Part shown: positions 53,471 through 62,707 of the stretch, in pieces | Position numbering within the stretch: the stretch's first letter is position 1 | Layout: every line of letters begins with the position of its first letter | Made by a program: the position numbers and the translations under genes | Notes under the pieces: model-generated | Database searches by the model: none | The model's input: only the letters and a program-made list of their open reading frames with translations | What the model was told of the DNA's origin: nothing | Assembly (NCBI RefSeq): GCF_005937185.1 | Contig: NZ_VCNI01000002.1 | Coordinates: 1,116,001-1,180,000 of the forward strand | Length of the DNA stretch: 64,000 nt | Origin: Flagellimonas algicola | Lineage (GTDB): Bacteria > Bacteroidota > Bacteroidia > Flavobacteriales > Flavobacteriaceae | Direction of reading: 5' to 3'

Positions 53471-54772
53471 ATGCAGAAATATTTTGGGGCAATTCTGGCA
53501 TTGATCATATTGGTTTCCTGTAAGGAGAAACAGGAATTAGTGCAGCAACTTGAACCGGCAGAACCGGTACAAAAGCCAATTGTAAAGCGCTTTGGCTTCA
53601 ATTTAGAGGAGTTCAATGTGGTTTACGACACCATTCAAAAAGGGGAGACTTTTGGCGAACTTATGCTTAAGAACAAGGTGGATTACCCCAAGATCATTCA
53701 TATTGCGGAAGAGTATAAGGATACCTTTGATATTAGAAGGATAGACAGAAAACCCTACGTGCTTTTAAAATCCAAGGATACTTCTGAATCGGCTCAAGTC
53801 TTCATTTATCAAAATGACAAGATCAACTACACGGTTTTTGATTTTCGGGACAGCACAGCCAACGCCTATAAGGGAAGAAGAAAGGTGAATTCCGTTGAAC
53901 GGGAGGTTGGCGGAGTAATTGAGAACAACCTCTCTGAAACTTTGGATAATCTTGGTGTTGATTACAATGTAACCATTGATCTATCCGAAATTTATGCGTG
54001 GACCATAGATTTCTTTAGGCTGGAAAAAGGAGACAAGTTCAAGGTCATTTATGACGAACATTTTATCAATGATTCCATATATGCGGGTCGTGGACCCATA
54101 AAAGCAGCGCTGTTTGAGCATAAGGGAACGCCCATTTATGCCTTTCCCTATGTAACGGATTCGCTCAAAAATATTTTGGACTACTATGATCAGGATGCCA
54201 ACAACCTACGCAGCACCTTCCTGCGTGCTCCTATCAAATTTGGATATCGTTTGTCTTCCCGGTATAACCTAAAGCGCAGAATTGCTTATTACGGATACAA
54301 AGTAAGACCACATAAAGGAACGGATTATGCCGCACCAATCGGAACGCCGATCATTGCCACTGCAGATGGTACCGTTACGGAATCCACAAGAAGAGGAGGC
54401 AATGGTAAATATGTGAAGATTCGGCACAATGGCACCTATAGCACCCAATATCTACATATGAAAAAGCAGAAGGTGAAACGTGGAGAATTTGTCCGTCAAG
54501 GCGACGTAATTGGATGGGTTGGGATGACTGGAAATACGGGAGGTCCCCATGTCTGTTATAGGTTTTGGAGAAATGGAAGACAAGTAGATCCGCTTCGGGA
54601 AAAATTGCCCGCGGCAGAACCTATTGCTGACTCTTTGCGAACAGATTATCTGGCTCACATTGATCCTTTAAAATTCCAGTTGGACTGCATTGAATATATC
54701 CTCTTGCCAAAAGAAACCGAAGATTTGCTTGATCCTGAGCTTGAAGAAAACCAACTAACCCTTAACCCATAA
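53471..54772 (+). CDS. M23-family metallopeptidase lipoprotein with HxC zinc motif
   Basis: 433 residues. Lipoprotein signal ends in ILVSC (Cys17). After an N-terminal adapter region (about 40-260) the M23 domain has H281 and D285 in HKGTDYAAP, and H360 in GPHVCYRF. The usual HxH is HVC, so the second His zinc ligand is replaced by C362. A Cys can ligate zinc, so activity may be kept. M23 enzymes cut peptidoglycan cross-links in the periplasm. It lies in the DUF3108-kynA-M23-pgi run, 2 bases from kynA. Confidence 0.9.
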   Translation: MQKYFGAILALIILVSCKEKQELVQQLEPAEPVQKPIVKRFGFNLEEFNVVYDTIQKGETFGELMLKNKVDYPKIIHIAEEYKDTFDIRRIDRKPYVLLKSKDTSESAQVFIYQNDKINYTVFDFRDSTANAYKGRRKVNSVEREVGGVIENNLSETLDNLGVDYNVTIDLSEIYAWTIDFFRLEKGDKFKVIYDEHFINDSIYAGRGPIKAALFEHKGTPIYAFPYVTDSLKNILDYYDQDANNLRSTFLRAPIKFGYRLSSRYNLKRRIAYYGYKVRPHKGTDYAAPIGTPIIATADGTVTESTRRGGNGKYVKIRHNGTYSTQYLHMKKQKVKRGEFVRQGDVIGWVGMTGNTGGPHVCYRFWRNGRQVDPLREKLPAAEPIADSLRTDYLAHIDPLKFQLDCIEYILLPKETEDLLDPELEENQLTLNP

Positions 54773-54773
54773 A

Positions 54774-56411
54774 ATGGCATTACCCAAAGTAAACCCTACT
54801 ACTACCCAAGCCTGGAAAAAACTTCAAAATCATTTTACTCAAACCCAAAAAACCCATTTAAGGGAACTTTTTGCCAAAGACACTCAGCGTGGCACAAAAT
54901 TTAGCATGCAGTGGGAGGATTTTCTGGTTGATTTTTCTAAGAATAGAATAACCCAAGAGACGGTTGATTTGCTTTTGGAATTGGCCGAGGAAGTAGGCTT
55001 GAAAAGCTCCATTGACAGTTACTTCAAAGGGGATTTGATTAACCAAACAGAGGGAAGAGCTGTTTTGCATACCGCACTAAGGGCTCAAAAAGAAGATGAA
55101 GTTTTGGTAGATGGGCAAAATGTGGTTCCTGAGGTTTTTGAGGTAAAGGAGAAGATTAAGAGCTTTTCCCATGCTGTAATTTCAGGAGCTAAAAAGGGAT
55201 TTACCGGTAAGGCATTTACCGATGTGGTCAATATTGGCATTGGGGGATCGGATTTAGGCCCGGTGATGGTCACCGAAGCTCTGAAATTTTATAAAAACCA
55301 TCTCAACACCCACTTTGTTAGCAATGTGGATGGCGACCATGTCCACGAGGTTCTAAAAACCTTAGATCCGGAAACCACCCTTTTTGTTGTGGTATCCAAA
55401 ACCTTTACCACTCAAGAAACGTTGAGCAATGCGCTAACCATAAAAAAATGGTTCTTGGAGCACGCTTCCGAAGGGGATATTGCCAAGCATTTTGCAGCGG
55501 TTTCCACCAATCAAGAAAAAATTGATGAATTTGGAATAGCCCAAGAAAATGTTTTCCCCATGTGGGATTGGGTAGGAGGCCGTTTCTCACTTTGGAGCGC
55601 GGTTGGACTCTCCATAGCATTGGCCGTGGGTTACGATAATTTTGACGGGCTGCTTTCAGGGGCCAATCAAATGGACACCCATTTTAGGCAAGCGCCGTTT
55701 GCAGAAAACGTTCCGGTTGTTTTGGCCATGTTGAGCGTTTGGTACAACAATTTCTATGGCGCCGAAACAGAGGCAATTATTCCATATACCCAATATCTAA
55801 ATCGATTCTCCGCCTATTTACAGCAGGGAATCATGGAGAGTAATGGCAAGAGTGTGGATCGAGCCGGCAAAAGGACCAATTATGAGACGGGAACCATTAT
55901 TTGGGGCGAGCCGGGAACAAATTCACAACATGCCTTTTTCCAACTCATTCACCAAGGCACTAAATTGATTCCAACAGATTTTATTGGATTCAAGGAATCC
56001 CTACATGGGGATGTGGACCATCACAATAAATTGATGGCAAATTTCTTTGCCCAGACGGAAGCTTTGATGAACGGGAAAACGAGAGAAGAAGTCAAATCCG
56101 AATTGCAAGGGCAGGGATTGTCCCAAGAAGAATTGGAAGTCTTGCTTCCATTTAAGGTTTTTGAAGGCAACAAACCCACCAATACCATTTTAATTGATAA
56201 GCTTACCCCAAAAAGTTTAGGGGCTTTGATTGCTCTTTATGAGCACAAAATCTTCGTTCAGGGCATTGTTTGGAACATCTTCAGCTACGACCAATGGGGT
56301 GTGGAGTTGGGCAAGCAATTGGCCAAGAATATTTTGGCTGATATTGAGAATTCAGGAATTGGCAAACACGACAGCTCAACGCTTCATCTTCTGCAACATT
56401 TTAAGAAGTAA
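54774..56411 (+). CDS. pgi: Glucose-6-phosphate isomerase
   Basis: 545 residues. Family signatures are [17 protein letters not shown] (about 152-167), [17 protein letters not shown] (about 203-218) and [12 protein letters not shown] at the C-terminus. The active-site Glu lies near [17 protein letters not shown] and the second His in [16 protein letters not shown]. It interconverts glucose-6-phosphate and fructose-6-phosphate. The last gene of the run starting with DUF3108, one base after the M23 stop. Confidence 0.97.
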   Translation: MALPKVNPTTTQAWKKLQNHFTQTQKTHLRELFAKDTQRGTKFSMQWEDFLVDFSKNRITQETVDLLLELAEEVGLKSSIDSYFKGDLINQTEGRAVLHTALRAQKEDEVLVDGQNVVPEVFEVKEKIKSFSHAVISGAKKGFTGKAFTDVVNIGIGGSDLGPVMVTEALKFYKNHLNTHFVSNVDGDHVHEVLKTLDPETTLFVVVSKTFTTQETLSNALTIKKWFLEHASEGDIAKHFAAVSTNQEKIDEFGIAQENVFPMWDWVGGRFSLWSAVGLSIALAVGYDNFDGLLSGANQMDTHFRQAPFAENVPVVLAMLSVWYNNFYGAETEAIIPYTQYLNRFSAYLQQGIMESNGKSVDRAGKRTNYETGTIIWGEPGTNSQHAFFQLIHQGTKLIPTDFIGFKESLHGDVDHHNKLMANFFAQTEALMNGKTREEVKSELQGQGLSQEELEVLLPFKVFEGNKPTNTILIDKLTPKSLGALIALYEHKIFVQGIVWNIFSYDQWGVELGKQLAKNILADIENSGIGKHDSSTLHLLQHFKK

Positions 56412-56581
56412 ATTAGTGGGTTAGCATTCTTCGGGAAAAAAGCTAAATACTTCTTTGTCAGCTCATTTTAAATGTTAATTTTATATTAATATTTTAGCTT
56501 TTTCTTAACTTTCCCTTAATCGGGATAACTCAGAAATACAGCACTTTTGCAGGGCTATTTAAACTATTTAAACACTAGAAA

Positions 56582-59281
56582 ATGAAAACAATTTACTTGG
56601 CATTTGTGGCTATGCTTACATCAACTATGGCATTTTCACAAACAACAATTACCGGTAAGGTGGTTGATGGAGAACTGGGAGTTCCGCTTCCTGGAACTAG
56701 CGTACTACTTCAAGGCACCGAAACGGGTGTATCGACAGATTTTGATGGAAATTTTACTTTGGAAGTTTCTGAGAACTCAGGAACTTTGGTTGTTTCTTAC
56801 ATTGGTTTTGTTACCAAAACTATTTCTTTTAGTTCAGCAGGGAGCGTAGGAACCATTTCATTGCTTCCAGACGCTGAGGAGCTTGAGGGAGTAATCGTAA
56901 CTGGTATCCTGGATATCGCCAAAGATCGTGAAACACCGGTTGCAGTTTCCACAATTAGAGCTGCGGAAATTCAAGAAAAAATTGGATCTCAAGAGCTTCC
57001 TGAAGTTTTAAAGTCAACACCTTCCATCTACGCAACCAAAACTGGTGGTGGTTTTGGTGATGGTAGAATCAATGTTCGTGGTTTTGATTCCCAGAATACT
57101 GCAATTATGATTAACGGTATTCCAGTGAACGATATGGAGAATGGACGTGTTTTCTGGAGTAACTGGGCAGGTCTTAGCGATGTTACAACAGCAATGCAGG
57201 TTCAAAGAGGTTTGGGATCATCCAAGTTGGCAATAAGTTCCGTTGGAGGAACTATAAATATCATTACAAAGTCAACCGATAAGGAAGAAGGCGGTTCTGT
57301 TAGATTTGGTGGAGGAAATGATGGTTACATGAAAATGACCGCTTCTTACAATACGGGAGTTTCTGAAAAAGGTTTTGCCGCGTCTATTCTTTTGGGTAGA
57401 ACCTCAGGAGATGGTTATGTAGATGGAACCAAATTTGAAGGATACAATTACTTTATTGGCTTAGGGTATGAGCCTAATGACCGAAATAGTTTTCAGTTTG
57501 TTCTAACAGGTGCACCTCAGGTACACAATCAGAGAACTTCTAGCTTCTTTAATGTGGCAACCCTGGAGGATCATCTGGAATATGGGACTTTATATAACTT
57601 TAACCATGGGTTCTTGAATGGAGAGGAGTTCGGATGGAGAAGGAATTTTTACCACAAACCAATTGCATCTTTAAACTGGGATCACAAGTTTAACGATAAA
57701 ACTACCCTTTCCACTTCTGTTTACGCATCTGTTGGTCGAGGTGGTGGTACCGGTGATATTGGTGTAGGTCCTGGGTTTGGGTTTGCCAGCTCCAGTAGAT
57801 ATAGAATTCCTAGCACCGGGTTGGTGGATTATGACTTGATTTCAAGATTCAATTCCGGTGAAGAAGTTACTTTCTACGATGGAAACCAATATCAAATTGA
57901 TCCAACAAACGGTGAGCAGATTATCACAAGTTTTGGGGATGGATTAATCCGAAGAGCTTCCATGAATTCCCATAACTGGTTTGGGTTGATTGCCAATTTG
58001 CACACAGAGATCAATGAAGATTGGAGTTACGATGTTGGAGTTGATGCCAGGTCATATAAGGGAATCCACTACAGAAGGGTGGATAACCTATTGGGCGCAG
58101 ATGGTTATTTTGACGATGATGACATCAACAATCCTAATCATACCGTACGTCAGGCTGGTGCAATAGATTCAGATTTTGGATCAATTGTCAACATCTTCAA
58201 GAATATTGATGACGAGGAAAAAATTGACTACTACAACGATGGTATTGTAAGATGGCTGGGTGCATTTGGTCAATTGGAATACAGCAACGGAATCGTTTCA
58301 GCTTTCTTGCAAGGAGGTGTTTCCCAACAGGGATTTAAGCGAATTGACTATTTTACCTATCTGGATTCTGATCCACAGCAAGAAACGGATTTTGAAAATA
58401 GACTTGGAGGAAATATTAAAGGCGGGGCCAACTTTAACTTAAACGAATCACACAACGTATTCTTCAATGCCGGGTACTATTCTAAGCAGCCATTGTTTGA
58501 TGCTGTTTACCTTAACTTTAGAAATGAGTTGAACCCTGATTTAACGAATGAAAAGATATTGGGTCTTGAAGCAGGTTATGGCATCAATTTGGGAGATTTT
58601 AGAGCTAAAATCAATATCTACAGAACTTCTTGGAAAGACAGGTTTGAGGATTTGAGTGTTGAAACACCTGCCGGTGATGAAGGTACAGCGAATATCAATG
58701 GCGTGGAGCAAATCCACACTGGATTTGAGTTGGAAGCCGATTACCGTGCTTCTGATGTAGTGCAGTTTAGAGGGATGTTATCCTTAGGAAACTGGGAGTA
58801 TGCAGGAAATCCAACAGGTGCTGCTTTGGATGATGACAGAAACATTATTGATCCAGAAGTCACTTTGTTCTTGGATAATGTAAAGGTGGGTGATGCAGCT
58901 CAGTTTACAACCAATTTGGAAATGATAGTAAGACCAGCCAAAGGATTGAAATTGAGTGCCAACCTGTACTCTGCTTCTAGGTTGTTCGCCCAAATTTCTG
59001 CGGATGATTTCTCCGTCGAAGGCCATCAAGGTTCTTTGAGATTACCTAGTTATCAGACCATCGATTTAGGGGCTTACTACAAGTTCAAGGTTGGAGGTAA
59101 CAGCTCCATTAGCATCGCAGCCAATGTGAACAATATATTTGATGAGGAGTATATCGCTGAATCTTTGACCAACATCTTCCCAGGTCAGGGTAGTACGGTC
59201 TATAATGGTATTGATACAGATAATAAAGTATTCTTTGGTTTCGGAAGAACCTGGAACATAAGCACAAGATTTAATTTCTAA
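56582..59281 (+). CDS. TonB-dependent receptor with carboxypeptidase-like N-terminal domain
   Basis: 899 residues. Signal peptide (1-19), CarboxypepD-reg-like domain (TITGKVVDGELGVPLPGTSVLL, about 21-100), TonB box region, plug domain with RINVRGFDSQNTAIMINGIPVNDMENGRVFWSNW (about 161-195), then a barrel ending in WNISTRFNF. It resembles SusC-like receptors of substrate uptake but no SusD partner follows, so siderophore, vitamin or oligomer uptake are all open. The 170-bp AT-rich upstream region lacks a clean TAnnTTTG (GCACTTTTG is nearest). A terminator follows. Confidence 0.9.
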   Translation: MKTIYLAFVAMLTSTMAFSQTTITGKVVDGELGVPLPGTSVLLQGTETGVSTDFDGNFTLEVSENSGTLVVSYIGFVTKTISFSSAGSVGTISLLPDAEELEGVIVTGILDIAKDRETPVAVSTIRAAEIQEKIGSQELPEVLKSTPSIYATKTGGGFGDGRINVRGFDSQNTAIMINGIPVNDMENGRVFWSNWAGLSDVTTAMQVQRGLGSSKLAISSVGGTINIITKSTDKEEGGSVRFGGGNDGYMKMTASYNTGVSEKGFAASILLGRTSGDGYVDGTKFEGYNYFIGLGYEPNDRNSFQFVLTGAPQVHNQRTSSFFNVATLEDHLEYGTLYNFNHGFLNGEEFGWRRNFYHKPIASLNWDHKFNDKTTLSTSVYASVGRGGGTGDIGVGPGFGFASSSRYRIPSTGLVDYDLISRFNSGEEVTFYDGNQYQIDPTNGEQIITSFGDGLIRRASMNSHNWFGLIANLHTEINEDWSYDVGVDARSYKGIHYRRVDNLLGADGYFDDDDINNPNHTVRQAGAIDSDFGSIVNIFKNIDDEEKIDYYNDGIVRWLGAFGQLEYSNGIVSAFLQGGVSQQGFKRIDYFTYLDSDPQQETDFENRLGGNIKGGANFNLNESHNVFFNAGYYSKQPLFDAVYLNFRNELNPDLTNEKILGLEAGYGINLGDFRAKINIYRTSWKDRFEDLSVETPAGDEGTANINGVEQIHTGFELEADYRASDVVQFRGMLSLGNWEYAGNPTGAALDDDRNIIDPEVTLFLDNVKVGDAAQFTTNLEMIVRPAKGLKLSANLYSASRLFAQISADDFSVEGHQGSLRLPSYQTIDLGAYYKFKVGGNSSISIAANVNNIFDEEYIAESLTNIFPGQGSTVYNGIDTDNKVFFGFGRTWNISTRFNF

Positions 59282-59301
59282 ATCCTTTGCAAATAAAAAA
59301 A

Positions 59302-59328
59302 ACCCCGCCATTGGCGGGTTTTTTTTAT
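59302..59328 (+). terminator. Terminator of the 56582 TonB receptor
   Basis: CCCGCC-ATT-GGCGGG (59304-59318) flanked by A-run and a run of eight T. Confidence 0.9.
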
Positions 59329-59367
59329 GCCTAAAATCCGTATTTTTAGGATTCACAAACTAAACTC

Positions 59368-59805
59368 ATGGAAATTCTAAAAAACCTGCATTCCTATTTC
59401 GCTTATATTGTTTTAGCCGTATTGATTTTGGCCTTTGTCAACGCCCTTATGGGCCTTTTGGGCAAAAGAGAGTTTGCCATGCACAAAGATTTAAGAATAA
59501 GTCTTTTTGCGTTAATTTTGACCCATATTCAATTATTGATAGGTCTTATCCTCTACTTTGTATCGGCTAACGGACTACAAGCCATACAGACCTTGGGCAT
59601 GGGCGGCCTTAACTCTGCTGCCCGTTTATTGGCCGTGGAACATCCCTTTACTAATATCTTGGCTGTCGTACTTATTACAATTGGGTGGTCTCGACATAAG
59701 AAGAAAGATACAAGCAAAGGTAAATTCAAAAATATTGCAATATTCTATGGGATAGCCCTTGCACTATTACTTTACATGATTCCTTGGGGACAGTGGTTTA
59801 GTTAA
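59368..59805 (+). CDS. Four-TM membrane protein of unknown function
   Basis: 145 residues with four membrane segments (about 10-30, 45-65, 83-103, 122-140) separated by short loops; HSYFAYIVLAVL and His residues in segments 2 and 3 (THIQLL, VEHPFT) suggest heme or metal coordination, as in small cytochrome b-like proteins. Similar flavobacterial proteins are sometimes labelled 50S ribosomal protein L27, which cannot be right for a membrane protein. Function is unknown. Confidence 0.75.
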   Translation: MEILKNLHSYFAYIVLAVLILAFVNALMGLLGKREFAMHKDLRISLFALILTHIQLLIGLILYFVSANGLQAIQTLGMGGLNSAARLLAVEHPFTNILAVVLITIGWSRHKKKDTSKGKFKNIAIFYGIALALLLYMIPWGQWFS

Positions 59806-59809
59806 AACT

Positions 59810-59880
59810 GTCATTCCAGTGCCCGCATACAGCCAAAAGCTTTAGCGGTGGCGCATAGCGGGAATCTTTCACTTTTGGCT
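59810..59880. repeat. Intergenic repeat-like element with interleaved inverted repeats
   Basis: AGCCAAAAG (59831-59839) pairs with CTTTTGGCT (59872-59880), and CCCGC (59822-59826) with GCGGG (59858-59862), in crossed order. ATTCC...GGAAT flanks the unit. It resembles short interspersed palindromic elements, but I see one copy only. Confidence 0.4.
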
Positions 59881-60280
59881 TAAATGGTGATGTAATTGTT
59901 CTCTGATATTATCAGGTGATCCAAAACTTCTATTCCCAAGATTGTGGCTGCTTTGGTGATACGCTCGGTGAACATAATGTCTTGTTCACTTGGCTCTAAC
60001 CTTCCAGAAGGGTGGTTGTGGCAAAGAATAATCTTTTTACATTTTTTGATACAGGTAGGCTTAGAATATCTACTGGTTCAGCAATATTTCTGTTACTGAT
60101 TCCAATGGTGACCAATTCAATATAATCTATATCGTTGGCAGTGTTTAACCCAACGGTCCAGAAATACTCCTTTTTACGATGAATATTATTTTGACGCCAT
60201 AATATCTTGAGCATGATACGGGCAATATCGTCTGTCCCAGAAACATGTTTATCCTCGTCTTTAGGTAATCTTACGGTCAT
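59880..60280 (-). pseudogene. RadC-like JAB-domain gene with frameshift
   Basis: The ATG at 60280 (MTVRLPKDEDKHVSGTDD) begins a RadC-like protein of the short JAB type. The frame runs to VSKNVK near 60040 and then leaves similarity; in the -1 frame it continues as CKKIILCHNHPSGRLEPSEQD and ends ENNYITI, TAA at 59880, restoring the JAMM zinc motif HxHPSG. One A is missing from a six-A run (60042-60047 on the plus strand). The shift site reads TCA AAA AAT, a canonical -1 slippery heptamer (A AAA AAT). Total 401 nt, about 133 residues across both frames. It may be a true break, a sequencing error or programmed shift. Confidence 0.75.
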
Positions 60281-60356
60281 GGGTTAAAGATAGAAAAAAA
60301 TGGTACCGTTGGTTAGCAAGCTGTTTTTCCTTAACTTTATCTTGAATTTATAGCAT

Positions 60357-60387
60357 AACCCCTTGCGCACAGCGCATGGGGTTTTTG
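60357..60387 (+). terminator. Isolated terminator-like hairpin
   Basis: AACCCC-TT-GCGC (60357-60368) pairs with GCGC-AT-GGGGTT (60372-60383), 3-nt loop, followed by T-run. There is no plus-strand gene within 550 bases upstream, so it may end a short untranslated RNA or act as a leader attenuator for the 60468 gene. Confidence 0.6.
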
Positions 60388-60467
60388 TGTTTTAATGGGA
60401 ATGATATTCCTATGTCCAGCCTCTATTCAACCTCACGGTAACGTATCTATTAATTAAATATAAAACC

Positions 60468-61538
60468 ATGAGAATCTTAACCTATTTATGCGGCTTTATT
60501 GTCGCTGTTTTATTTGTTGCATGTTCCGGAGGAGCAAAAAAGGACATTTCCCAATCCCCTTTTTATTGGAAGCCAAAAGAGGTTGATAAAACCAAACTCC
60601 TGAATCAGGAATTTTTTAGCCCCGTTCACGAGAACAATTTAGGGAAGTTCGTTTTTGCCCATGAGACCATACCAAGGGAATGGGAAGATGAAGATGGGTT
60701 CCTTGCAGTTTACGATATGTCCCAAATGGATAAAAAAGGACTGTATTGCAGATGGTTCGGGGAACAAAATGCTGGGTCGGATAAGGTCTTTGAAACCTTT
60801 GCCAAAAACCCAAAAAACAAGAAAAGAATCCTCATAAAGCACGAATACTTTTTGGACAGTATTCCCGCAAAGATTAGATTTAATGAAAAACCAGGGGAAT
60901 CAGTTACTTGGGAGTCCTCTAGGTATCCAATGCTGGAACCCGATGTTATTCCCGGGGTGGCGGAAATTGAAGAGGAAATGAGCCTTACCCAAGAAACTAT
61001 TATTGAGATGTTGTTCAAAAACCAAAAATACGTCGAGTCCAAGAAAGATGGCACTTTACTGCTAGGGCTAAAGGTATCGGTCGTGGATGGAACTTCCCCA
61101 GGGAAAAATGTCAAGAAACCAACCAAGGAATTAGCTTCAGGGCAAATATTGTTAACCAATGTCTTTGAGGGAATGAAAAAATGGATTGGTAAGATTCCAA
61201 AATATAGTGTTCCAGAACCCTATGTTAGGGATAAAGCTCTAGAAAAAGAAGCACTTATGCTAATGCGCAAGCATGCCCGAAGCCAAGGCTGGAGAGAAAC
61301 TTTTAAAAGGGTTGTTATAACAAGCCTAAATGTTAAAAGAAGTAAATTTTCCGGAGAGATTGTTGCCCGAAATGTAGTTATCTCAGCAGTAGCGGAATGG
61401 CCAGAAGGAAGGTGTACCGCACAGTTTTTTAATACACGGCAAGACCTTGTGGGAGATCCTAAAAAGGAGGAATATGGACGTCTTTATTTTTATGGAGTAG
61501 GAAAGCAGCGTACGGTCTTATGTGATTTCGACGAATAG
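60468..61538 (+). CDS. Lipoprotein of unknown function
   Basis: 356 residues. Lipoprotein signal ending in LFVAC (Cys19). The mature protein is basic and helix/strand mixed, with a YCRWFGEQNAGSDKVF segment near 92-107 and RKHARSQGWRETFKRVVITSLNVKRSKFSG near 265-295. I recognise no domain. It stands alone between the hairpin at 60357 and the convergent endonuclease-family gene. Confidence 0.75.
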   Translation: MRILTYLCGFIVAVLFVACSGGAKKDISQSPFYWKPKEVDKTKLLNQEFFSPVHENNLGKFVFAHETIPREWEDEDGFLAVYDMSQMDKKGLYCRWFGEQNAGSDKVFETFAKNPKNKKRILIKHEYFLDSIPAKIRFNEKPGESVTWESSRYPMLEPDVIPGVAEIEEEMSLTQETIIEMLFKNQKYVESKKDGTLLLGLKVSVVDGTSPGKNVKKPTKELASGQILLTNVFEGMKKWIGKIPKYSVPEPYVRDKALEKEALMLMRKHARSQGWRETFKRVVITSLNVKRSKFSGEIVARNVVISAVAEWPEGRCTAQFFNTRQDLVGDPKKEEYGRLYFYGVGKQRTVLCDFDE

Positions 61539-61559
61539 GGAATCATTTGATCTTAAAAA

Positions 61560-62600
61560 TTACTCTGGAGTTTCTTGTACCAGAAACAAATACACCGGAA
61601 AATGGTCACTGTACCCTCCGGTGTAGTTTTTTCCGGAATAAGTGCGTTTGGGATACCCCTTGTATTTCCCATTTTGTGTTTTAAGAAAGGCTGGGGCAAA
61701 AATCTGGGCTTGCCAAAGGAAAAACCCTGCTTCATTTTCGTGGACTAGGTTAGGGGTCATAAAAAATTGGTCAAAAAGGTTCCATTGGTCTCGGTAAGCC
61801 AAGGTACCCAACCCTCTTTTGTACATTTTTTCCATAGGGTTAAAAAGGGAAATGCTATCCAACTGTGAGGAATTCCCCTTGGTTTTTAATATCCTTTTTA
61901 AACTATGGTCCCTTGGATCATCATTTAAATCGCCCATGGCTATGATTTTAGCTGCGGGATTCAATTCCCTAATGGAGTCCATTATTCTTTTGTTAAGTAA
62001 AGCAGCCCGAACCCGTTTGGGTTGACTTTTGGTGACACCTCCGCGTCGGGAAGGCCAGTGGTTCACAATAAAATGAAGCTCTTCCTGATCCATCATACCC
62101 CCAACAACAAGCTGGTCCCGGGTATAATCCCGTTCTCCCATTTCATCAAACAAGAGTAGCCTATGGCTTTTAAAGGAGGTAGGAATAAAAGCCGATTTTT
62201 TATAAAGTAAGGCAACATCAATGCCCCGGGCATCAGGAGAGTCAAAGTGAACAATGCCGTAATCCTTTGCCTGTAAATTGGGATGATTCACCAAATCTTC
62301 CAGTACCCCTTTATTCTCCACTTCACAAAGTCCCAGAATGTCAGGTGAGGTTCCAGTTTTTTCCTTACCTAATTTTGCTATGACCTGCGATATGTTCTTA
62401 ATTTTTGCATCATAACGATTTTGGGTCCAATGATAGGCACCTTCCGGAGTACGGTCGTCATCAAAAATTAAGGTGTCGTTGGTGGTATCGAATAGATTTT
62501 CAACATTGTAAAAGGCAATGGTTCTGATTTTGTAGCTTGCTTGATTTTGTCCATACAAACAGAAGGACACTAGCATGACAGAGTAGGTTAAAATTTTCAT
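61560..62600 (-). CDS. Secreted endonuclease/exonuclease/phosphatase-family protein
   Basis: 346 residues. A signal peptide (1-17) precedes the EEP fold: FYNVENLFD, LCEVENKG (Glu metal ligand), ARGIDVALLY, HWPSRRGG, MGDLNDDP (Asp-Asn) and the terminal YSDHFPVYL Asp-His pair. All catalytic blocks are intact. Members cleave nucleic acids, sphingolipids or phosphoinositides; as an exported protein it could be an extracellular nuclease or phosphodiesterase. Such genes often occur in phosphate-scavenging contexts, though nothing adjacent shows this. Confidence 0.9.
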   Translation of the reverse strand: MKILTYSVMLVSFCLYGQNQASYKIRTIAFYNVENLFDTTNDTLIFDDDRTPEGAYHWTQNRYDAKIKNISQVIAKLGKEKTGTSPDILGLCEVENKGVLEDLVNHPNLQAKDYGIVHFDSPDARGIDVALLYKKSAFIPTSFKSHRLLLFDEMGERDYTRDQLVVGGMMDQEELHFIVNHWPSRRGGVTKSQPKRVRAALLNKRIMDSIRELNPAAKIIAMGDLNDDPRDHSLKRILKTKGNSSQLDSISLFNPMEKMYKRGLGTLAYRDQWNLFDQFFMTPNLVHENEAGFFLWQAQIFAPAFLKTQNGKYKGYPKRTYSGKNYTGGYSDHFPVYLFLVQETPE

Positions 62601-62707
62601 TTGGGTTTTGTTTTCTGTACTAAAATTACTAAGATTGTTCGTTTTTCTTACAAAACAGCTAGTAATAACCCCAAATTTTATTCTGATTAACCTACAAAGG
62701 CGAACAT

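Noticed and set aside
59368..59805. Ribosomal protein L27 label
   Set aside because: The protein has four membrane segments and no L27 motif.
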